Below are positions 9,379 through 19,174 of a DNA stretch of 55,897 bases, in pieces; position 1 is the stretch's first letter, and the number at the start of each line of letters is the position of its first letter. Below the pieces are notes generated by a model. That model did no database searches and had not been told where the DNA came from. It worked only from the letters and a program-made list of their open reading frames with translations. The position numbers and the translations under genes are program-made. Location of the stretch: assembly GCF_000376845.1 (NCBI RefSeq), contig NZ_AQXY01000018.1:1-55897 (forward strand), given 5' to 3'. This DNA is from Thioalkalivibrio sp. ALE14 (lineage in GTDB: Bacteria > Pseudomonadota > Gammaproteobacteria > Ectothiorhodospirales > Ectothiorhodospiraceae).

Positions 9379-9915
9379 ATGGACCTTAACCAGATCGAAG
9401 CCGGCAAGGATCTCCCCAACGACATCAACGTGGTGATCGAGATCCCCACCCAGGGCCAGCCCGTCAAGTACGAGATGGACAAGGACAGCGGCGCCCTGGT
9501 GGTCGATCGCTTCATGGCGGTCGCGATGTTCTACCCGTGCAACTACGGATTCATTCCGAACACGGAGTCGGAAGACGATGACCCGGTGGACGTGCTGGTC
9601 ATCACCCCGGTGCCGCTTCTGCCGGGCTCGGTCGTGCGCTCGCGTCCGATCGGCATGCTGAAGATGACCGACGAGGCCGGGGTGGACGCGAAGATCCTGG
9701 CGGTGCCGGTGGACAAGCTGTGCACGCAGTCCAAGAGGTTCCAGGGCCCGGAAGACGTGCCGCAGGAATTGCTCGACTCGATCAAGCACTTCTTCGAGCG
9801 TTACAAGGAGCTGGAGAAGGGCAAGTGGGTCAAAGTGGAAGGCTGGGTTGGCGCCGAGGAAGCCAAGGCGGAGATTGTTGCCAGCTACAAGCGTTACCAG
9901 AAGAGCAAGATCTGA
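9379..9915 (+). CDS. ppa: Inorganic pyrophosphatase (family I)
   Basis: This cytoplasmic enzyme hydrolyses pyrophosphate to two phosphates and so drives biosynthetic reactions to completion. The 178-residue protein matches the E. coli-type family I length. It has the acidic metal-binding signature DDDPVD at 66-71, the substrate region [11 protein letters not shown] around 52-62 and the conserved ending with KRYQKSK. It is divergent from adk, has its own -10 element, and is followed by a terminator-like hairpin at 9956-9972, so it is probably monocistronic. Confidence 0.96.
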   Translation: MDLNQIEAGKDLPNDINVVIEIPTQGQPVKYEMDKDSGALVVDRFMAVAMFYPCNYGFIPNTESEDDDPVDVLVITPVPLLPGSVVRSRPIGMLKMTDEAGVDAKILAVPVDKLCTQSKRFQGPEDVPQELLDSIKHFFERYKELEKGKWVKVEGWVGAEEAKAEIVASYKRYQKSKI

Positions 9916-9955
9916 CGCCGCGACGCGCTGCATGCAGCGGTCGGCAGGTGCCGGG

Positions 9956-9980
9956 CCGTCCCTGTGGGACGGTTCGGCTT
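9956..9980 (+). terminator. Candidate terminator after ppa
   Basis: A 7-bp perfect stem (CCGTCCC, loop TGT, GGGACGG) at 9956-9972 is followed by a modest T-containing tract (TTCGGCTTT). It separates ppa from mrdA. Confidence 0.45.
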
Positions 9981-10028
9981 TCGCGTGGGCGCTCGCCGGG
10001 CCGGGTCGTGGCGTCGTGACCTCCTGAG

Positions 10029-11906
10029 ATGGCCGAACGCGACGCCTACGGCGAGGAACAGCAGGATCGCGAGCGTTTCGTTGTGCGCATCCTGCTGGCG
10101 CTGGTGGTGCTGGCGGCCATCCTGCTGGCGCTGGGCTGGCGGCTGTCGGGGCTGCAGGTGGGCGCGCATTCGCACTTCACCACGCTGTCGGAGAACAACC
10201 GCCTGCGGGTGGAGCCGATCGCCCCCACGCGGGGGGTTATCCGCGACCGCAATGGTGTCCTGCTGGCGGGGAATCGCGCGTCCTATCAGCTGGAGATCAC
10301 CGTCGAGCAGGCGGGCAATCTCGATTCCCTGCTGGCCCGGCTGCGGGGGTATCTGGAGCTGAGCGAGGCGGATGTCGAGCGCTTTCGCCGCGGCGTGCGC
10401 CAGCGCCGGCCGTTCCAGCCGGTGCTGCTGAAGGCCGGGCTGGACGACGAAACGGTGGCGCGCATTGCGGTCTCGCGCCACGAGCTGCCAGGGGTCGAAA
10501 TCGAGGCGCGCCCGCTGCGTTTCTACCCGCTTGGCTCCAAGTTCTCGCACGCGGTCGGCTACGTCGGGCGCATCAATCGGCAGGATCTGCAGCGGGTGGA
10601 CGGAAGCGCCTATGCCGGCACCTCGCATATCGGCAAGAGTGGCATCGAGCGCTATTACGAGGAACTGCTCCACGGTCGGCCAGGTTATCGCCAGGTGGAG
10701 GTGAACGCCCAGGGCCGGGTGATCCGCGAGCTGTCGGTGACGCCGCCGCAACCGGGTACGGACCTGACCCTGACCCTGGACGTGAATCTCCAGCAGGCGG
10801 CCTATCGTGCGCTGGCCGGGCGGGATGGCGCCATTGTGGCCATCGATCCGGACAACGGGGAGGTGCTGGCGCTGGTCAGTGCCCCCGGTTTCGATCCCGA
10901 GGCCTTTGTCCACGGGATCTCGCAGGCCGATTTTGCCGCAGTGCGCGATGACAAGCGCCGGCCGCTGTTCAATCGTGCCCTGAGCGGCCAGTATCCGCCG
11001 GGTTCGACCGTCAAGCCGCTGGTGGCGCTGGCGGCGCTTGACGAAGAAGTCACGACTGCCGAGCGCGAGATGTTCGCCCGTGGGTATTACCAGCTTCCGG
11101 GGCACGAGCGGCGCTATCGTGACTGGCGTCGCGAGGGCCATGGCAGGGTGGACATGTCCCGCGCCATCGCGGTGTCCTCGGACGTCTATTTCTACGATCT
11201 GGCCCATACCATGGGGATTGATCGCATGGTGCCGATCCTGGGCGCGTTCGGGGTAGGGCAGCGCACCGGGATCGACTCCACCGGGGAGCGCTCCGGGATT
11301 CTGCCCAGTCGCGACTGGAAACGGGCCACGCATAACGAGGTCTGGTTCCCCGGCGAGACCCTGATTACCGCGATCGGTCAGGGCTACATGCTGTCCACGC
11401 CCCTGCAGATGGCCGATTTCACCGCGGCGCTGGCCGCCCGTGGCGAGCGCTACCAGCCGCATCTGCTGCGCGCGATGGATAACGGGACCGGGGAGCCGGA
11501 ATATCCGCTGCCGGTGACACGCGAGCCGGTTGTCGTCGAAGAAAAGCACTGGGACGCGATCCACGGTTCCCTGGTGGAGGCGGTCAATGCCCGTCACGGG
11601 ACCGCGTGGGGCAGTGTCGGCAGCACCCGTCCGGAATACACCATTGCCGGCAAGACCGGCACCTCGCAGGTGTTCAGCCTGGGCGAGGACGAGGAGTACG
11701 ACGAGGAGGAGCTGGCCCGGCGCCTGTGGGATCATGCCCTGTTCGTGGGCTACGCCCCGGCCGAGGATCCGCGGATCGCCGTCGCGGTGCTGGTCGAGCA
11801 CGGGGGCTCCGGCGGCCGGGTGGCCGCGCCCGTGGCTCGCCAGGTGATGGATGCCTATCTGCTGGAGGGGGCGGGTATGACCCTCGAGGCCTCGGAGGAC
11901 GAATGA
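10029..11906 (+). CDS. mrdA: Penicillin-binding protein 2, elongasome transpeptidase
   Basis: PBP2 is the D,D-transpeptidase that cross-links new lateral-wall peptidoglycan, working with RodA encoded next. The 625-residue protein has a short acidic cytoplasmic tail, one membrane anchor (about 20-38), a pedestal domain and the transpeptidase domain. The motifs are STVK with nucleophile S326, SSD at 383-385 (the SxD form usual for PBP2) and KTG beginning at K542. The stop codon overlaps the rodA start as ATGA. Confidence 0.95.
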   Translation: MAERDAYGEEQQDRERFVVRILLALVVLAAILLALGWRLSGLQVGAHSHFTTLSENNRLRVEPIAPTRGVIRDRNGVLLAGNRASYQLEITVEQAGNLDSLLARLRGYLELSEADVERFRRGVRQRRPFQPVLLKAGLDDETVARIAVSRHELPGVEIEARPLRFYPLGSKFSHAVGYVGRINRQDLQRVDGSAYAGTSHIGKSGIERYYEELLHGRPGYRQVEVNAQGRVIRELSVTPPQPGTDLTLTLDVNLQQAAYRALAGRDGAIVAIDPDNGEVLALVSAPGFDPEAFVHGISQADFAAVRDDKRRPLFNRALSGQYPPGSTVKPLVALAALDEEVTTAEREMFARGYYQLPGHERRYRDWRREGHGRVDMSRAIAVSSDVYFYDLAHTMGIDRMVPILGAFGVGQRTGIDSTGERSGILPSRDWKRATHNEVWFPGETLITAIGQGYMLSTPLQMADFTAALAARGERYQPHLLRAMDNGTGEPEYPLPVTREPVVVEEKHWDAIHGSLVEAVNARHGTAWGSVGSTRPEYTIAGKTGTSQVFSLGEDEEYDEEELARRLWDHALFVGYAPAEDPRIAVAVLVEHGGSGGRVAAPVARQVMDAYLLEGAGMTLEASEDE

Positions 11907-13021
11907 TCAGCGTGACCGGCCGCGAGATGTCGATCAGCCAGTGGGTCCTGCGCAGCCTGCGCCTGGACAGCGTGCTGCTGGTGCTGCTGTCCATCCTGCT
12001 GCTGCTGGGGCTGGCCGTGCTGTTCAGTGCGTCCGGGGAGAGCGTGGTGGCGGTCGAGCGTCAGCTGATGCGCATCGGCCTGGGGGTGGTTGCGATGCTG
12101 CTGGTGGCCCAGATATCGCTGCATGGCCTGCGCGCGATCTCGCCGTGGCTGTTCGTGGCCGGGGTTTTGCTGTTGCTGGCGGTGATGTGGGTCGGCGATG
12201 TCGGCAAGGGTGCGCAGCGCTGGCTGGACCTCGGCTTCATGCGCTTTCAGCCCTCGGAGATCATGAAGCTGGCCGTGCCGATGATGGTGGCCTGGTATCT
12301 GTCGCTGCGCAGTGGGCGGCCCCGTTTCCGCGATCTTGTGGTGACCGCCGCGCTGATCCTGGTTCCGGTCTACCTGATCATGCAGCAGCCGGATCTCGGG
12401 ACCTCGATGCTGGTCGGGGCCGCGGGCTTTCTGGTGATCTTCCTCGCGGGGCTTGGCTGGCGCTGGTTTGTCGGGCTCGGGGTGGCGGTCGCGGGTGCGG
12501 TCCCCATCCTGTGGTCACAGATGCTGGACTATCAGCGCCAGCGGGTGCTGACCCTGTTCAACCCGGAGTCCGATCCGCTGGGGGCCGGCTATCACATCAT
12601 CCAGTCGAAGATCGCGATCGGCTCCGGCGGTCTGTACGGCAAGGGCTGGCTGAACGGGACCCAGTCGCAGCTCGAGTTCCTGCCGGAGCGCTCCACCGAC
12701 TTCATTTTTGCGGTCTACGCCGAGGAATTCGGCTTTATCGGTGTCGCGCTGTTGCTGCTGCTGTATTTTGCGATTGTTGCGCGCGGGCTGTGGATCGCCG
12801 CGCTGGCACAAGACCGCTATGCCCGGTTGCTGGGCGGGAGTATCAGCCTGACCTTTGCGGTCTACATGGTAGTCAATATCGGCATGGTGACCGGCCTGTT
12901 GCCGGTGGTCGGCGTGCCGCTGCCCCTCGTCAGTTACGGGGGAACGTCTCTGGTGACCCTGATGGTCGCCTTCGGTATTCTCATGAGCATAGCCTCCCAG
13001 AAACGCCTGGTGAATCGATGA
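11903..13021 (+). CDS. rodA: Rod-shape SEDS peptidoglycan glycosyltransferase RodA
   Basis: RodA polymerises lipid II into glycan strands during cell elongation, paired with PBP2. The 372-residue product is strongly hydrophobic with about ten membrane helices. It carries SEDS hallmarks: SGESVVAVERQ in the first loop, DVGKGAQRWLDLG, FQPSEIMKL, QQPDLGTS and GTQSQLEFLPERSTDFIFA. The ATG at 11903 overlaps the mrdA stop and gives a normal length. The frame is open further upstream inside mrdA, but that part is not hydrophobic and is a shadow. Confidence 0.95.
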   Translation: MISVTGREMSISQWVLRSLRLDSVLLVLLSILLLLGLAVLFSASGESVVAVERQLMRIGLGVVAMLLVAQISLHGLRAISPWLFVAGVLLLLAVMWVGDVGKGAQRWLDLGFMRFQPSEIMKLAVPMMVAWYLSLRSGRPRFRDLVVTAALILVPVYLIMQQPDLGTSMLVGAAGFLVIFLAGLGWRWFVGLGVAVAGAVPILWSQMLDYQRQRVLTLFNPESDPLGAGYHIIQSKIAIGSGGLYGKGWLNGTQSQLEFLPERSTDFIFAVYAEEFGFIGVALLLLLYFAIVARGLWIAALAQDRYARLLGGSISLTFAVYMVVNIGMVTGLLPVVGVPLPLVSYGGTSLVTLMVAFGILMSIASQKRLVNR

Positions 13022-14049
13022 CTCTGACCCTGAGCCCCGTATGGACCCGCCTGGCCCGTCCGTTCCTGATGCCGGTCGGACTGGCGCTGTCCCTGGTGGC
13101 CGTGTCGCTTCCGGTGGCGGCGGAAAGTGAATTCCGCGCCGGCGATCCGCCGTATCTCGAGCGCGACGAGGTCCAGGCCTTCATTGACGAGCAGGTGGAG
13201 GCCGGCCGCGAGCGCGAGGCCCTGGAGGCGATGTTTGCCGCGGCCGACCCGCAGCAGCGCATCCTCGACCTGATCTCGAGCCCAGCCGAGGCCCGGCCGT
13301 GGAAGGATTACCGTCCGATCTTCATCACCGATGCGCGCATCGAGCGCGGGCGCGAGTTCATGCAGGAGCACGAACTCTGGCTCCAGCGGGCCGAGGACCG
13401 CTTTGACGTGGAGCCGAAGATCATTGCCGCGATCATCGGGGTCGAGACCTACTACGGCCGCAACACCGGCGGCTTCCGCGTGTTCGATGCCCTGGTGACC
13501 CTGGGCTTTGACTACCCGCCCCGGTCGGATTTCTTCCGCCGCGAGCTGGGCGAATTCCTGACGCTGGTGGACGAGGAAGGCCTCGATCCGCGCGAGACGC
13601 GCGGCTCCTACGCCGGCGCCATGGGGCGTGGCCAGTTCATCTCGTCCAGCTATCGCCACTATGCGGTGGACTTCGACGGCTCCGGCCAGCGCGACTTGCT
13701 GAATTCCTGGCCGGACGCGATCGGGTCGGTGGCCAACTACTTCCGCGAGCACCACTGGAACCACCGCGAGCCGGTGGTGGCGCAGGCCCGGGTCGAGGGC
13801 GATGCCCACGAGGCGCTGATCAGCCGCAACTACCAGGCCCGCTTCGGTCTGGACGAACTGGCCGAACACGGCATCTACCCGGACGAGGCCGTGGACGAGG
13901 ATGGCCAGTACTCGTTCATCCGCCTCGAGGGTGAGGATGGCTACGAGTACTATCTGGGGTATCCCAATTTCTACGTGATTACCCGCTACAACCGGAGCCC
14001 GCTGTATGCAATGGCCGTCCATCAGCTGGCCGAGGCGCTGGCGGAATAA
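13018..14049 (+). CDS. mltB: Membrane-bound lytic murein transglycosylase B
   Basis: MltB (GH103 family) cleaves glycan strands, forming 1,6-anhydro-muramyl ends, and takes part in wall turnover. The 343-residue product has an N-terminal signal segment (about 15-36, ending PVAAES) without an obvious lipobox, so it may be periplasmic rather than a lipoprotein as in E. coli. The catalytic Glu is probably E143 in [26 protein letters not shown] and the C-terminal [11 protein letters not shown] are typical. Its ATG overlaps the rodA stop, and its end overlaps rlpA by 44 bases. Confidence 0.93.
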   Translation: MTLTLSPVWTRLARPFLMPVGLALSLVAVSLPVAAESEFRAGDPPYLERDEVQAFIDEQVEAGREREALEAMFAAADPQQRILDLISSPAEARPWKDYRPIFITDARIERGREFMQEHELWLQRAEDRFDVEPKIIAAIIGVETYYGRNTGGFRVFDALVTLGFDYPPRSDFFRRELGEFLTLVDEEGLDPRETRGSYAGAMGRGQFISSSYRHYAVDFDGSGQRDLLNSWPDAIGSVANYFREHHWNHREPVVAQARVEGDAHEALISRNYQARFGLDELAEHGIYPDEAVDEDGQYSFIRLEGEDGYEYYLGYPNFYVITRYNRSPLYAMAVHQLAEALAE

Positions 14050-14998
14050 CCCACGCCGGGCGGGTGCGGGCTGCGCCGCGTTCGCGGCTTCGCTGGCGCT
14101 GATTCTGGCGGGTTGTTCGTCCACGCCCGACCGCGAGGCCGACCCGGATCGCCCGCTGGGCGATGCCGCGTATGACAGCTACCCCGACCCTGCGGATGTG
14201 CCACAGGATCTGGCCCTGATCCCGGAACCGGAACCGCGCGACGAGCCGCCCAGCCGCTACGGCAATCCGCCCGAGTACGAGGTCTTCGGTCAGCGCTATC
14301 GCACCCTGCGGACGAGCGACGGCTTCGAGGAAGAGGGCTACGCGTCCTGGTATGGAACCAAGTTTCACGGGCGGCGCACTTCCAGCGGGGAACCGTATGA
14401 CATGTACGCGATGACCGCGGCCCACAAGTCGCTGCCGCTGCCGAGCTACGTCGAGGTCACCAACCTGGACAACGACAAGCGGGTGGTCGTGCGGGTGAAC
14501 GATCGCGGGCCGTTCGTCGACGGGCGCATCATCGATCTTTCCTACGCCGCCGCCCATCGCATCGACATGACCGATGCCGGGGTGGCGCGCGTGCGCATCC
14601 GGTCGGTGGGTCCGGGCGATACAGCACCGGCGCGGGTGGCGGAGGCACCGGAGCCTGCACCGCTCGAGGTGGCCGCAGCGCCCCGGCCGGAGGCCGCGGC
14701 CGAGCCGCAGGATGCCGCGCCGGCCGCGGCCCGTTCCAATGGCGAGGCGGCCGGGCCCGGGCGTTTCGTGCAGGTCGGTGCGTTTGCCGAACGCCATTCG
14801 GCCGAGCAGGTGCGCGAGGATCTGCGTGCGCTCGGGTTCGAGCCGGTGCGGATCTCCAGCGTCGAGCGCGACAACGGGGCGGAACTGCATCGCGTGCGCA
14901 TCGGCCCGCTGCCCGACGGCGATGCGGTCCGCTCGATTACCGATCGTCTGCAAGGCGCGGCGCATGTGGATTACCGCGTGGTGAACGACGCGCCGTAG
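14006..14998 (+). CDS. rlpA: Rare lipoprotein A, septal-ring lytic transglycosylase family
   Basis: RlpA is an outer-membrane lipoprotein. In Pseudomonas it acts as a lytic transglycosylase on denuded glycan strands. The 330-residue product has a lipobox LILAGC with Cys37, a double-psi beta-barrel domain (about 105-200, with [18 protein letters not shown] and [13 protein letters not shown]), an Ala/Pro/Glu-rich linker and a C-terminal SPOR domain (about 250-328) that should bind denuded peptidoglycan. The start overlaps mltB by 44 bases. No closer in-frame start precedes the signal peptide. Confidence 0.93.
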   Translation: MQWPSISWPRRWRNNPRRAGAGCAAFAASLALILAGCSSTPDREADPDRPLGDAAYDSYPDPADVPQDLALIPEPEPRDEPPSRYGNPPEYEVFGQRYRTLRTSDGFEEEGYASWYGTKFHGRRTSSGEPYDMYAMTAAHKSLPLPSYVEVTNLDNDKRVVVRVNDRGPFVDGRIIDLSYAAAHRIDMTDAGVARVRIRSVGPGDTAPARVAEAPEPAPLEVAAAPRPEAAAEPQDAAPAAARSNGEAAGPGRFVQVGAFAERHSAEQVREDLRALGFEPVRISSVERDNGAELHRVRIGPLPDGDAVRSITDRLQGAAHVDYRVVNDAP

Positions 14999-15066
14999 TC
15001 GCCCTTGTTCCCGTTGTTGTCCGGCCCGTTCCGGGCCCCAGTTCTGCTATCGTAGACCGGTCCTTC

Positions 15067-15072
15067 AGGAGG
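15067..15072 (+). promoter_or_regulatory. Consensus ribosome-binding site of dacA
   Basis: A perfect AGGAGG lies 12 bases before the dacA ATG and supports that start. The 86-base gap before it also holds a short GC palindrome (GGCCC/GGGCC at 15023-15037). Confidence 0.6.
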
Positions 15073-15084
15073 TCCTTCCCAATC

Positions 15085-16344
15085 ATGAATTCGTCCGTCC
15101 GCACCCCGTTTCTGCCGCTGTTGATGGCCTGCCTGCCGGTGATCCTGGCGCTCGTGCTCGCGCTGGTTCCAGCGCAGGCGCAGGAGTCGGAGTTGCCCGT
15201 GGCCGGCACCGGCGCCAGCGTGCCTGGCGGCATCCCGCGGCCGCCCTCGGACGTGACGGCGGCGAGTTATGTGCTGATGGATTTCGACTCCGGCCTGTTG
15301 CTCGCCAGCCGGGACCCGCTGGTGGAACGCGAGCCGGCCAGCCTGACCAAGCTGATGACCGCGTACACGGTGTTCGGCGAGATCACCGACGGCCGCATGG
15401 CGCTGGATGACGTGGTCACGGTGAGTGAACGCGCCTGGCGGACCGGGATGACCGGGGCATCGCGCATGTTTATCGAGGTCGGCGAGGAGGTCGCGGTCGA
15501 GGACCTGCTGCGCGGGATGATCGTTCAGTCGGGCAACGATGCCTCCACCGCCCTGGCCGAGCATGTCGCCGGCTCCGAAGGGGCCTTCGTCGACATGATG
15601 AATTCCCAGGCCCGCGAACTGGGGATGCGCCAGTCCTACTTTGCCAACCCGCACGGGCTGCCCTCCGACGAGCGGCAGTACACCACCGCGCAGGACATGG
15701 CGCTGCTCGCTCGGGCCCTGATCCGGGACTTTCCGGATCTCTACGGCTACTACAGCGAACGCTCCTTCGAGTACAACGACATCTCGCAGAGCAATCGCAA
15801 CATGCTGCTGTGGCGCGATGCCGGATTCGACGGCCTGAAGACCGGCTGGACCTCGAGCGCGGGCTACAATCTGGTCTCGTCCGCCAAGCGCAACGACCGC
15901 CGGCTGGTGGCAGTGGTCATGGGTATCGAGGCAGCCGATCATCAGCAGGGCGGCACGCGCCGTGCGAACGAATCCCAGGCGCTGGTGAACTGGGGCATGC
16001 GGTTTACCGCCACCCGCAAGGTATTTGATGGCGGGCACGAGCTGGGAACGCCACGGATCTACCGCGGGGCACAGACCGAGGTGGCCGTGGGCCTGGCCGA
16101 GGACTTCTGGGTCATGGTCCCGCCGGGGCGCGAGGAGGATCTGGATGCCTCGATGGAGGTGAACCAGCCCCTGGAGGCGCCGCTCGCCGCAGGCGATGCA
16201 GTGGGCGAGGTCGTGGTGCGCCTGAATGGCGAGGTCATCCGGACCCAGCCGCTGGTCGCGTTGCAGCCGGTGGAGCAGGGCGGTCTGGTCCGTCGCCTTT
16301 GGGATGGCGCGGCCCTGGGTATCCAGGCGGCCTGGCCGTTCTGA
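15085..16344 (+). CDS. dacA: D-alanyl-D-alanine carboxypeptidase (PBP5/6 family)
   Basis: This enzyme trims the terminal D-Ala from pentapeptide side chains in the periplasm, limiting cross-linking. The 419-residue product has a signal peptide (about 1-33, cleaved after AQA), the S11 peptidase domain with SLTK (S86, K89), SGN at 149-151 and KTG at 252-254, then the PBP5-type C-terminal beta domain. The final residues (VRRLWDGAALGIQAAWPF) could form the amphipathic membrane anchor. It lies in the elongasome cluster and is followed 14 bases later by a D-amino-acid aminotransferase. Confidence 0.94.
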   Translation: MNSSVRTPFLPLLMACLPVILALVLALVPAQAQESELPVAGTGASVPGGIPRPPSDVTAASYVLMDFDSGLLLASRDPLVEREPASLTKLMTAYTVFGEITDGRMALDDVVTVSERAWRTGMTGASRMFIEVGEEVAVEDLLRGMIVQSGNDASTALAEHVAGSEGAFVDMMNSQARELGMRQSYFANPHGLPSDERQYTTAQDMALLARALIRDFPDLYGYYSERSFEYNDISQSNRNMLLWRDAGFDGLKTGWTSSAGYNLVSSAKRNDRRLVAVVMGIEAADHQQGGTRRANESQALVNWGMRFTATRKVFDGGHELGTPRIYRGAQTEVAVGLAEDFWVMVPPGREEDLDASMEVNQPLEAPLAAGDAVGEVVVRLNGEVIRTQPLVALQPVEQGGLVRRLWDGAALGIQAAWPF

Positions 16345-16358
16345 ACTGCGGGTTACCC

Positions 16359-17255
16359 GTGAGCATTGCCTATTTCAACGGGGACTACCTGCCGCTGGAG
16401 CAGGTGCGGATCTCGCCGCTGGACCGCGGCTTCCTGTTCGGGGACTCGGTCTACGAGGTCATCCCCAGCTATGCCGGCGAGTTTTTCCTGCTGCCCGACC
16501 ATCTCGAGCGGCTGGCGCGGTCCCTGGCGGCCATCCGCATCCCCAACCCGTTCGATCGTGAGGGGTGGAGCGCGGTGCTGGCGGAGCTGCTGGCGCGCAA
16601 TGCCGATCCCGCGACACCCGATCTCGGGGTCTACCTGCAGGTGACTCGTGGCGTGGCCCCGCGCGACCATGCCTTCCCCTCGGATACACGGCCGACCGTC
16701 CTGGCGATGGTCAGCCCGATCCGTCCCCTCCCCGACACCATCCGCGCGGAGGGTGTGGCGGCCGTGACGGCCGAGGACCGCCGCTGGGGGCACTGCGACA
16801 TCAAGGCCACCACGTTGCTGGCCAATGTCTTGAATCGCCAGGATGCGACCGAACAGGGCGCCGCCGAGGCCATCCTGTTGCGGGACGGCCAGCTGACCGA
16901 GGGCGCGGCAAGCAATGTCTTCGTGATCCTGGATGGACAGGTGCTGACCCCGCCGCTGGATACGTCGGTGCTGCCGGGCGTGACCCGCTTGCGGGTGCTC
17001 GACCTGGCGCGCGAGCTGGGTTATCCGGTAGAGGAGCGCGCGGTCAGCGCGGACGAGCTGGCCCGGGCCGGGGAGATATGGCTGACCAGTTCGACGCGCG
17101 AGATCCTCCCGGTCACGCGCCTGGATGACTGCGCCGTGGGCACGGGCCAACCCGGACCGGTATGGCGGGCCGTGCACGCTGCCTACCAGGCGGCCAAGCC
17201 CGGTGCGCATGGTGCGCATGTGCGTGAACCCCTGCAGTCCGGAGGTGCCGCATGA
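16359..17255 (+). CDS. dat: D-amino-acid aminotransferase (class IV PLP enzyme)
   Basis: The product belongs to fold-type IV aminotransferases and most resembles D-alanine aminotransferase, which interconverts D-amino acids and 2-oxo acids. I use the GTG at 16359 (298 residues) because the conserved N-terminus (IAYFNGDYLPL) begins there; an ATG 20 codons upstream would overlap dacA. The PLP lysine is K149 in CDIKATTLLANVL, and LTEGAASNVFVI is the family signature. Location after dacA, which releases D-alanine, suggests recycling. A branched-chain or aminodeoxychorismate-lyase-like specificity cannot be excluded from sequence alone. Confidence 0.85.
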   Translation: MSIAYFNGDYLPLEQVRISPLDRGFLFGDSVYEVIPSYAGEFFLLPDHLERLARSLAAIRIPNPFDREGWSAVLAELLARNADPATPDLGVYLQVTRGVAPRDHAFPSDTRPTVLAMVSPIRPLPDTIRAEGVAAVTAEDRRWGHCDIKATTLLANVLNRQDATEQGAAEAILLRDGQLTEGAASNVFVILDGQVLTPPLDTSVLPGVTRLRVLDLARELGYPVEERAVSADELARAGEIWLTSSTREILPVTRLDDCAVGTGQPGPVWRAVHAAYQAAKPGAHGAHVREPLQSGGAA

Positions 17256-17515
17256 GCGATCGCGAGACCCTGATCGAGTTTCCCTGCCGTTTTCCGGTGA
17301 AGGTGATGGGTGACGCCCACCCGGAGCTGATGGAAGCGGTCGAGGGCTGTGTGGCGGAACATCTCGACGCCGAGGACGCGGTGATCCAGCAGCGCGCCTC
17401 GCGCGCCGGCCGCTTTGTCGGCATCACCATCACCTTCACCGCGACCAGCCAGGAACAACTGGACGCCTTCTACCGGTCCCTGGGCCGTTGCGACCGGGTG
17501 CGCATGATCCTGTGA
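17252..17515 (+). CDS. ybeD: DUF493 / YbeD family protein
   Basis: A small 87-residue ACT-like-fold protein of the YbeD family, whose function is not established; it is commonly encoded between dacA and lipB, as here. Conserved features are [14 protein letters not shown] near the start and the ending [14 protein letters not shown]. Its ATG overlaps the dat stop (ATGA), and its TGA overlaps the GTG start of lipB, so the three genes are translationally chained. Confidence 0.92.
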   Translation: MSDRETLIEFPCRFPVKVMGDAHPELMEAVEGCVAEHLDAEDAVIQQRASRAGRFVGITITFTATSQEQLDAFYRSLGRCDRVRMIL

Positions 17516-18216
17516 CGCCTGGGCGGGTCGAGGTACGCGAACTCGGGCTGCAGCCCTACGTCCCGGTATGGCAGGCGATGCAGCTCCACGGGCGCGAGCG
17601 CGGGGCCGCTGACCCCGACGCCCTGTGGTGCGTGCAGCACCCCCCGGTCTTCACCCAGGGGCGCAATGGCCGCCCCGAACACCTGCTCGATCCCGGGGCC
17701 GTGCCGGTGGTGGCGATCGACCGCGGCGGGCAGATCACCTATCACGGGCCCGGCCAACTCGTCATCTACACTCTGCTGGATCTCAGGCGGCTCGGGATTG
17801 GCGTGCGGCGTCTGGTCGAGTGCCTGGAACAGGCCATCATCGAGACGCTCGCCCAATGGGGTATCGCGGCCGAACGTCGGGCGAATGCGCCCGGCGTCTA
17901 TGTCGGGCACGCAAAGATCGCGGCACTCGGCTTGCGGGTGCGGCATGCCCGCAGCATCCATGGCCTCGCCCTGAACGTTGCGCCGCTGCTGGCGCCGTTT
18001 GCGCGGATCAACCCCTGTGGCTATGCGGGCCTGGCGACCACTTCCATGCAGGCGCTCCTGGCCGGGCCGGTCGCAATCGACCGCGTTCGCGACGCGCTCC
18101 TGGCGAATCTCGCCGCACAGCTATTCCCGGACCGGGATTCTCCATTCCTGCATGAGCCGGCGCTGCCAGCCGAGCTGGTGCGGGTCCAGGCCCTGGGGCG
18201 TTGCCCGGCGCCGTAA
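17512..18216 (+). CDS. lipB: Octanoyl-[acyl-carrier-protein]:protein N-octanoyltransferase
   Basis: LipB transfers octanoate from ACP to lipoyl domains, the first step of lipoate synthesis; LipA (19175-20131) then inserts sulfur. I choose the GTG at 17512, overlapping the ybeD stop as GTGA, giving 234 residues. With this start the catalytic dyad falls at K135 (HAKIAALG) and C169 (INPCGYAG), the same numbers as in E. coli. [14 protein letters not shown] is the substrate motif. Unlike the common arrangement, lipA is not co-oriented here but convergent, with a large palindromic repeat between the two genes. Confidence 0.94.
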   Translation: MTPGRVEVRELGLQPYVPVWQAMQLHGRERGAADPDALWCVQHPPVFTQGRNGRPEHLLDPGAVPVVAIDRGGQITYHGPGQLVIYTLLDLRRLGIGVRRLVECLEQAIIETLAQWGIAAERRANAPGVYVGHAKIAALGLRVRHARSIHGLALNVAPLLAPFARINPCGYAGLATTSMQALLAGPVAIDRVRDALLANLAAQLFPDRDSPFLHEPALPAELVRVQALGRCPAP

Positions 18217-18370
18217 CACGTCGCCCGCGTTTCCGAAGGCTGGCCATGCCCTAGCCTTTGGAGCTTTTCGTGCCGCCTGCCTGGTTGTGGCTGGTCCCGG
18301 TTCGTCGTCCGGTGTTTACGGTGCCTTCGTCGAGCCGCCTGCCACGCGCTCTCTCGCGAGCGCACCGCGA

Positions 18371-18400
18371 GGCACTTCTTTGCTCGTGCAAAGAAGTGCC
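18371..18400. terminator. Perfect hairpin in left half of repeat
   Basis: A 13-bp perfect stem with a TCGT loop, containing TTCTTTG/CAAAGAA. It is about 155 bases after the lipB stop and could serve as a bidirectional terminator in the convergent interval, although there is no long T tract. Confidence 0.4.
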
Positions 18401-18911
18401 CAAGAAACACGCCCGACTGCCGCGACCCCGGCCCGCTGCGCGGGCCGGGGTTTCCCTCGCTCCGAGGCTTTTCGCGGGCGGCGCTGAACTCGCTACGCCT
18501 GCGGCTCCGCTCAGACATCCAGCGCCTCTCCTCCCGCGAAAAGCCTCTCCACTCGGCGCGACGACAATGGGGGGTTCAAGGTCAAAACAACGGCGATTCA
18601 CACGTGCATGCCAATAGATGAAGGCTGGGTCTTCCGGCATCTGGGCACGCTCGGCCTGCGGCCGTTGCGTGCCGCGCCCGCGCTGCGGGCGCCGGGGGCT
18701 TTCGGGCGGCGATGCCTATGGTTAGGCGGAAGCGTGGGGATACGGTCGGTTTTGACCTTCGCCTCCCGTATGAAGCCCCTCGCGGAGGGCGTGATGGGCC
18801 GGAAGAAGGCGCTGGATGTCTGAGCGAAGCCGCAGGCGTAGCGAGTTCAGCGCCGCCGGCCCAGCACGTCCGGAGCGAGGTTCCCGGGCGGAATCCGGGT
18901 GTCCTTCTTTG

Positions 18912-18941
18912 GGTCCTTTCTTGGACAAGCAAGAAAGGACC
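18912..18941. terminator. Perfect hairpin in right half of repeat
   Basis: A 12-bp perfect stem (GGTCCTTTCTTG and its complement) with a 6-base loop. The identical structure occurs in copy 1 at 476-505, so it is a conserved part of the repeat. Confidence 0.4.
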
Positions 18942-19174
18942 TCGGGGCGCGCTGGCGAGTCAGCGCTCGGCAGTATGTGGACCGGAGCTACCGTAAACAC
19001 CGAAGGACGAACCGGGACCAGCCACAACCAGGCAGACGGCGAGTCCAAGCCCCCAGAAACAACCGATGATCAACCCGGCCTGGTTACTGGGCGCCTTGGC
19101 GCGGACCCGTGAACGTCCGAAGCCACCCGGACGCGCAACGGACGCGTTGCCCGGCACGGCCTGCCCGGGGCGGG

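Larger units (their letters stand above)
18277..19035. repeat. Complete 759-bp palindromic repeat element, copy 2
   Basis: This element fills the gap between the convergent 3' ends of lipB and lipA. Its ends are 45-bp inverted repeats (18277-18321 and 18991-19035, 43 of 45 matching). A second inverted pair of 47 bp (18480-18526 and 18808-18854) matches at 46 positions. Each half carries a long A/T-containing hairpin: 18371-18400 (13-bp stem, loop TCGT) and 18912-18941 (12-bp stem). A 15-bp inverted repeat (18464-18478 with 18533-18547) brackets the left inner arm, and a GC hairpin sits near the centre (18674-18692). No transposase, tRNA or credible coding sequence is present. It shares its sequence with 1-598. 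It could be a MITE-like element or a structured transcript or terminator module. Confidence 0.88.

Noticed and set aside
9894-11801. A 635-codon minus-strand frame opposite mrdA
   Set aside because: Mirror image of PBP2 codons, no domain match, no promoter or ribosome-binding site.
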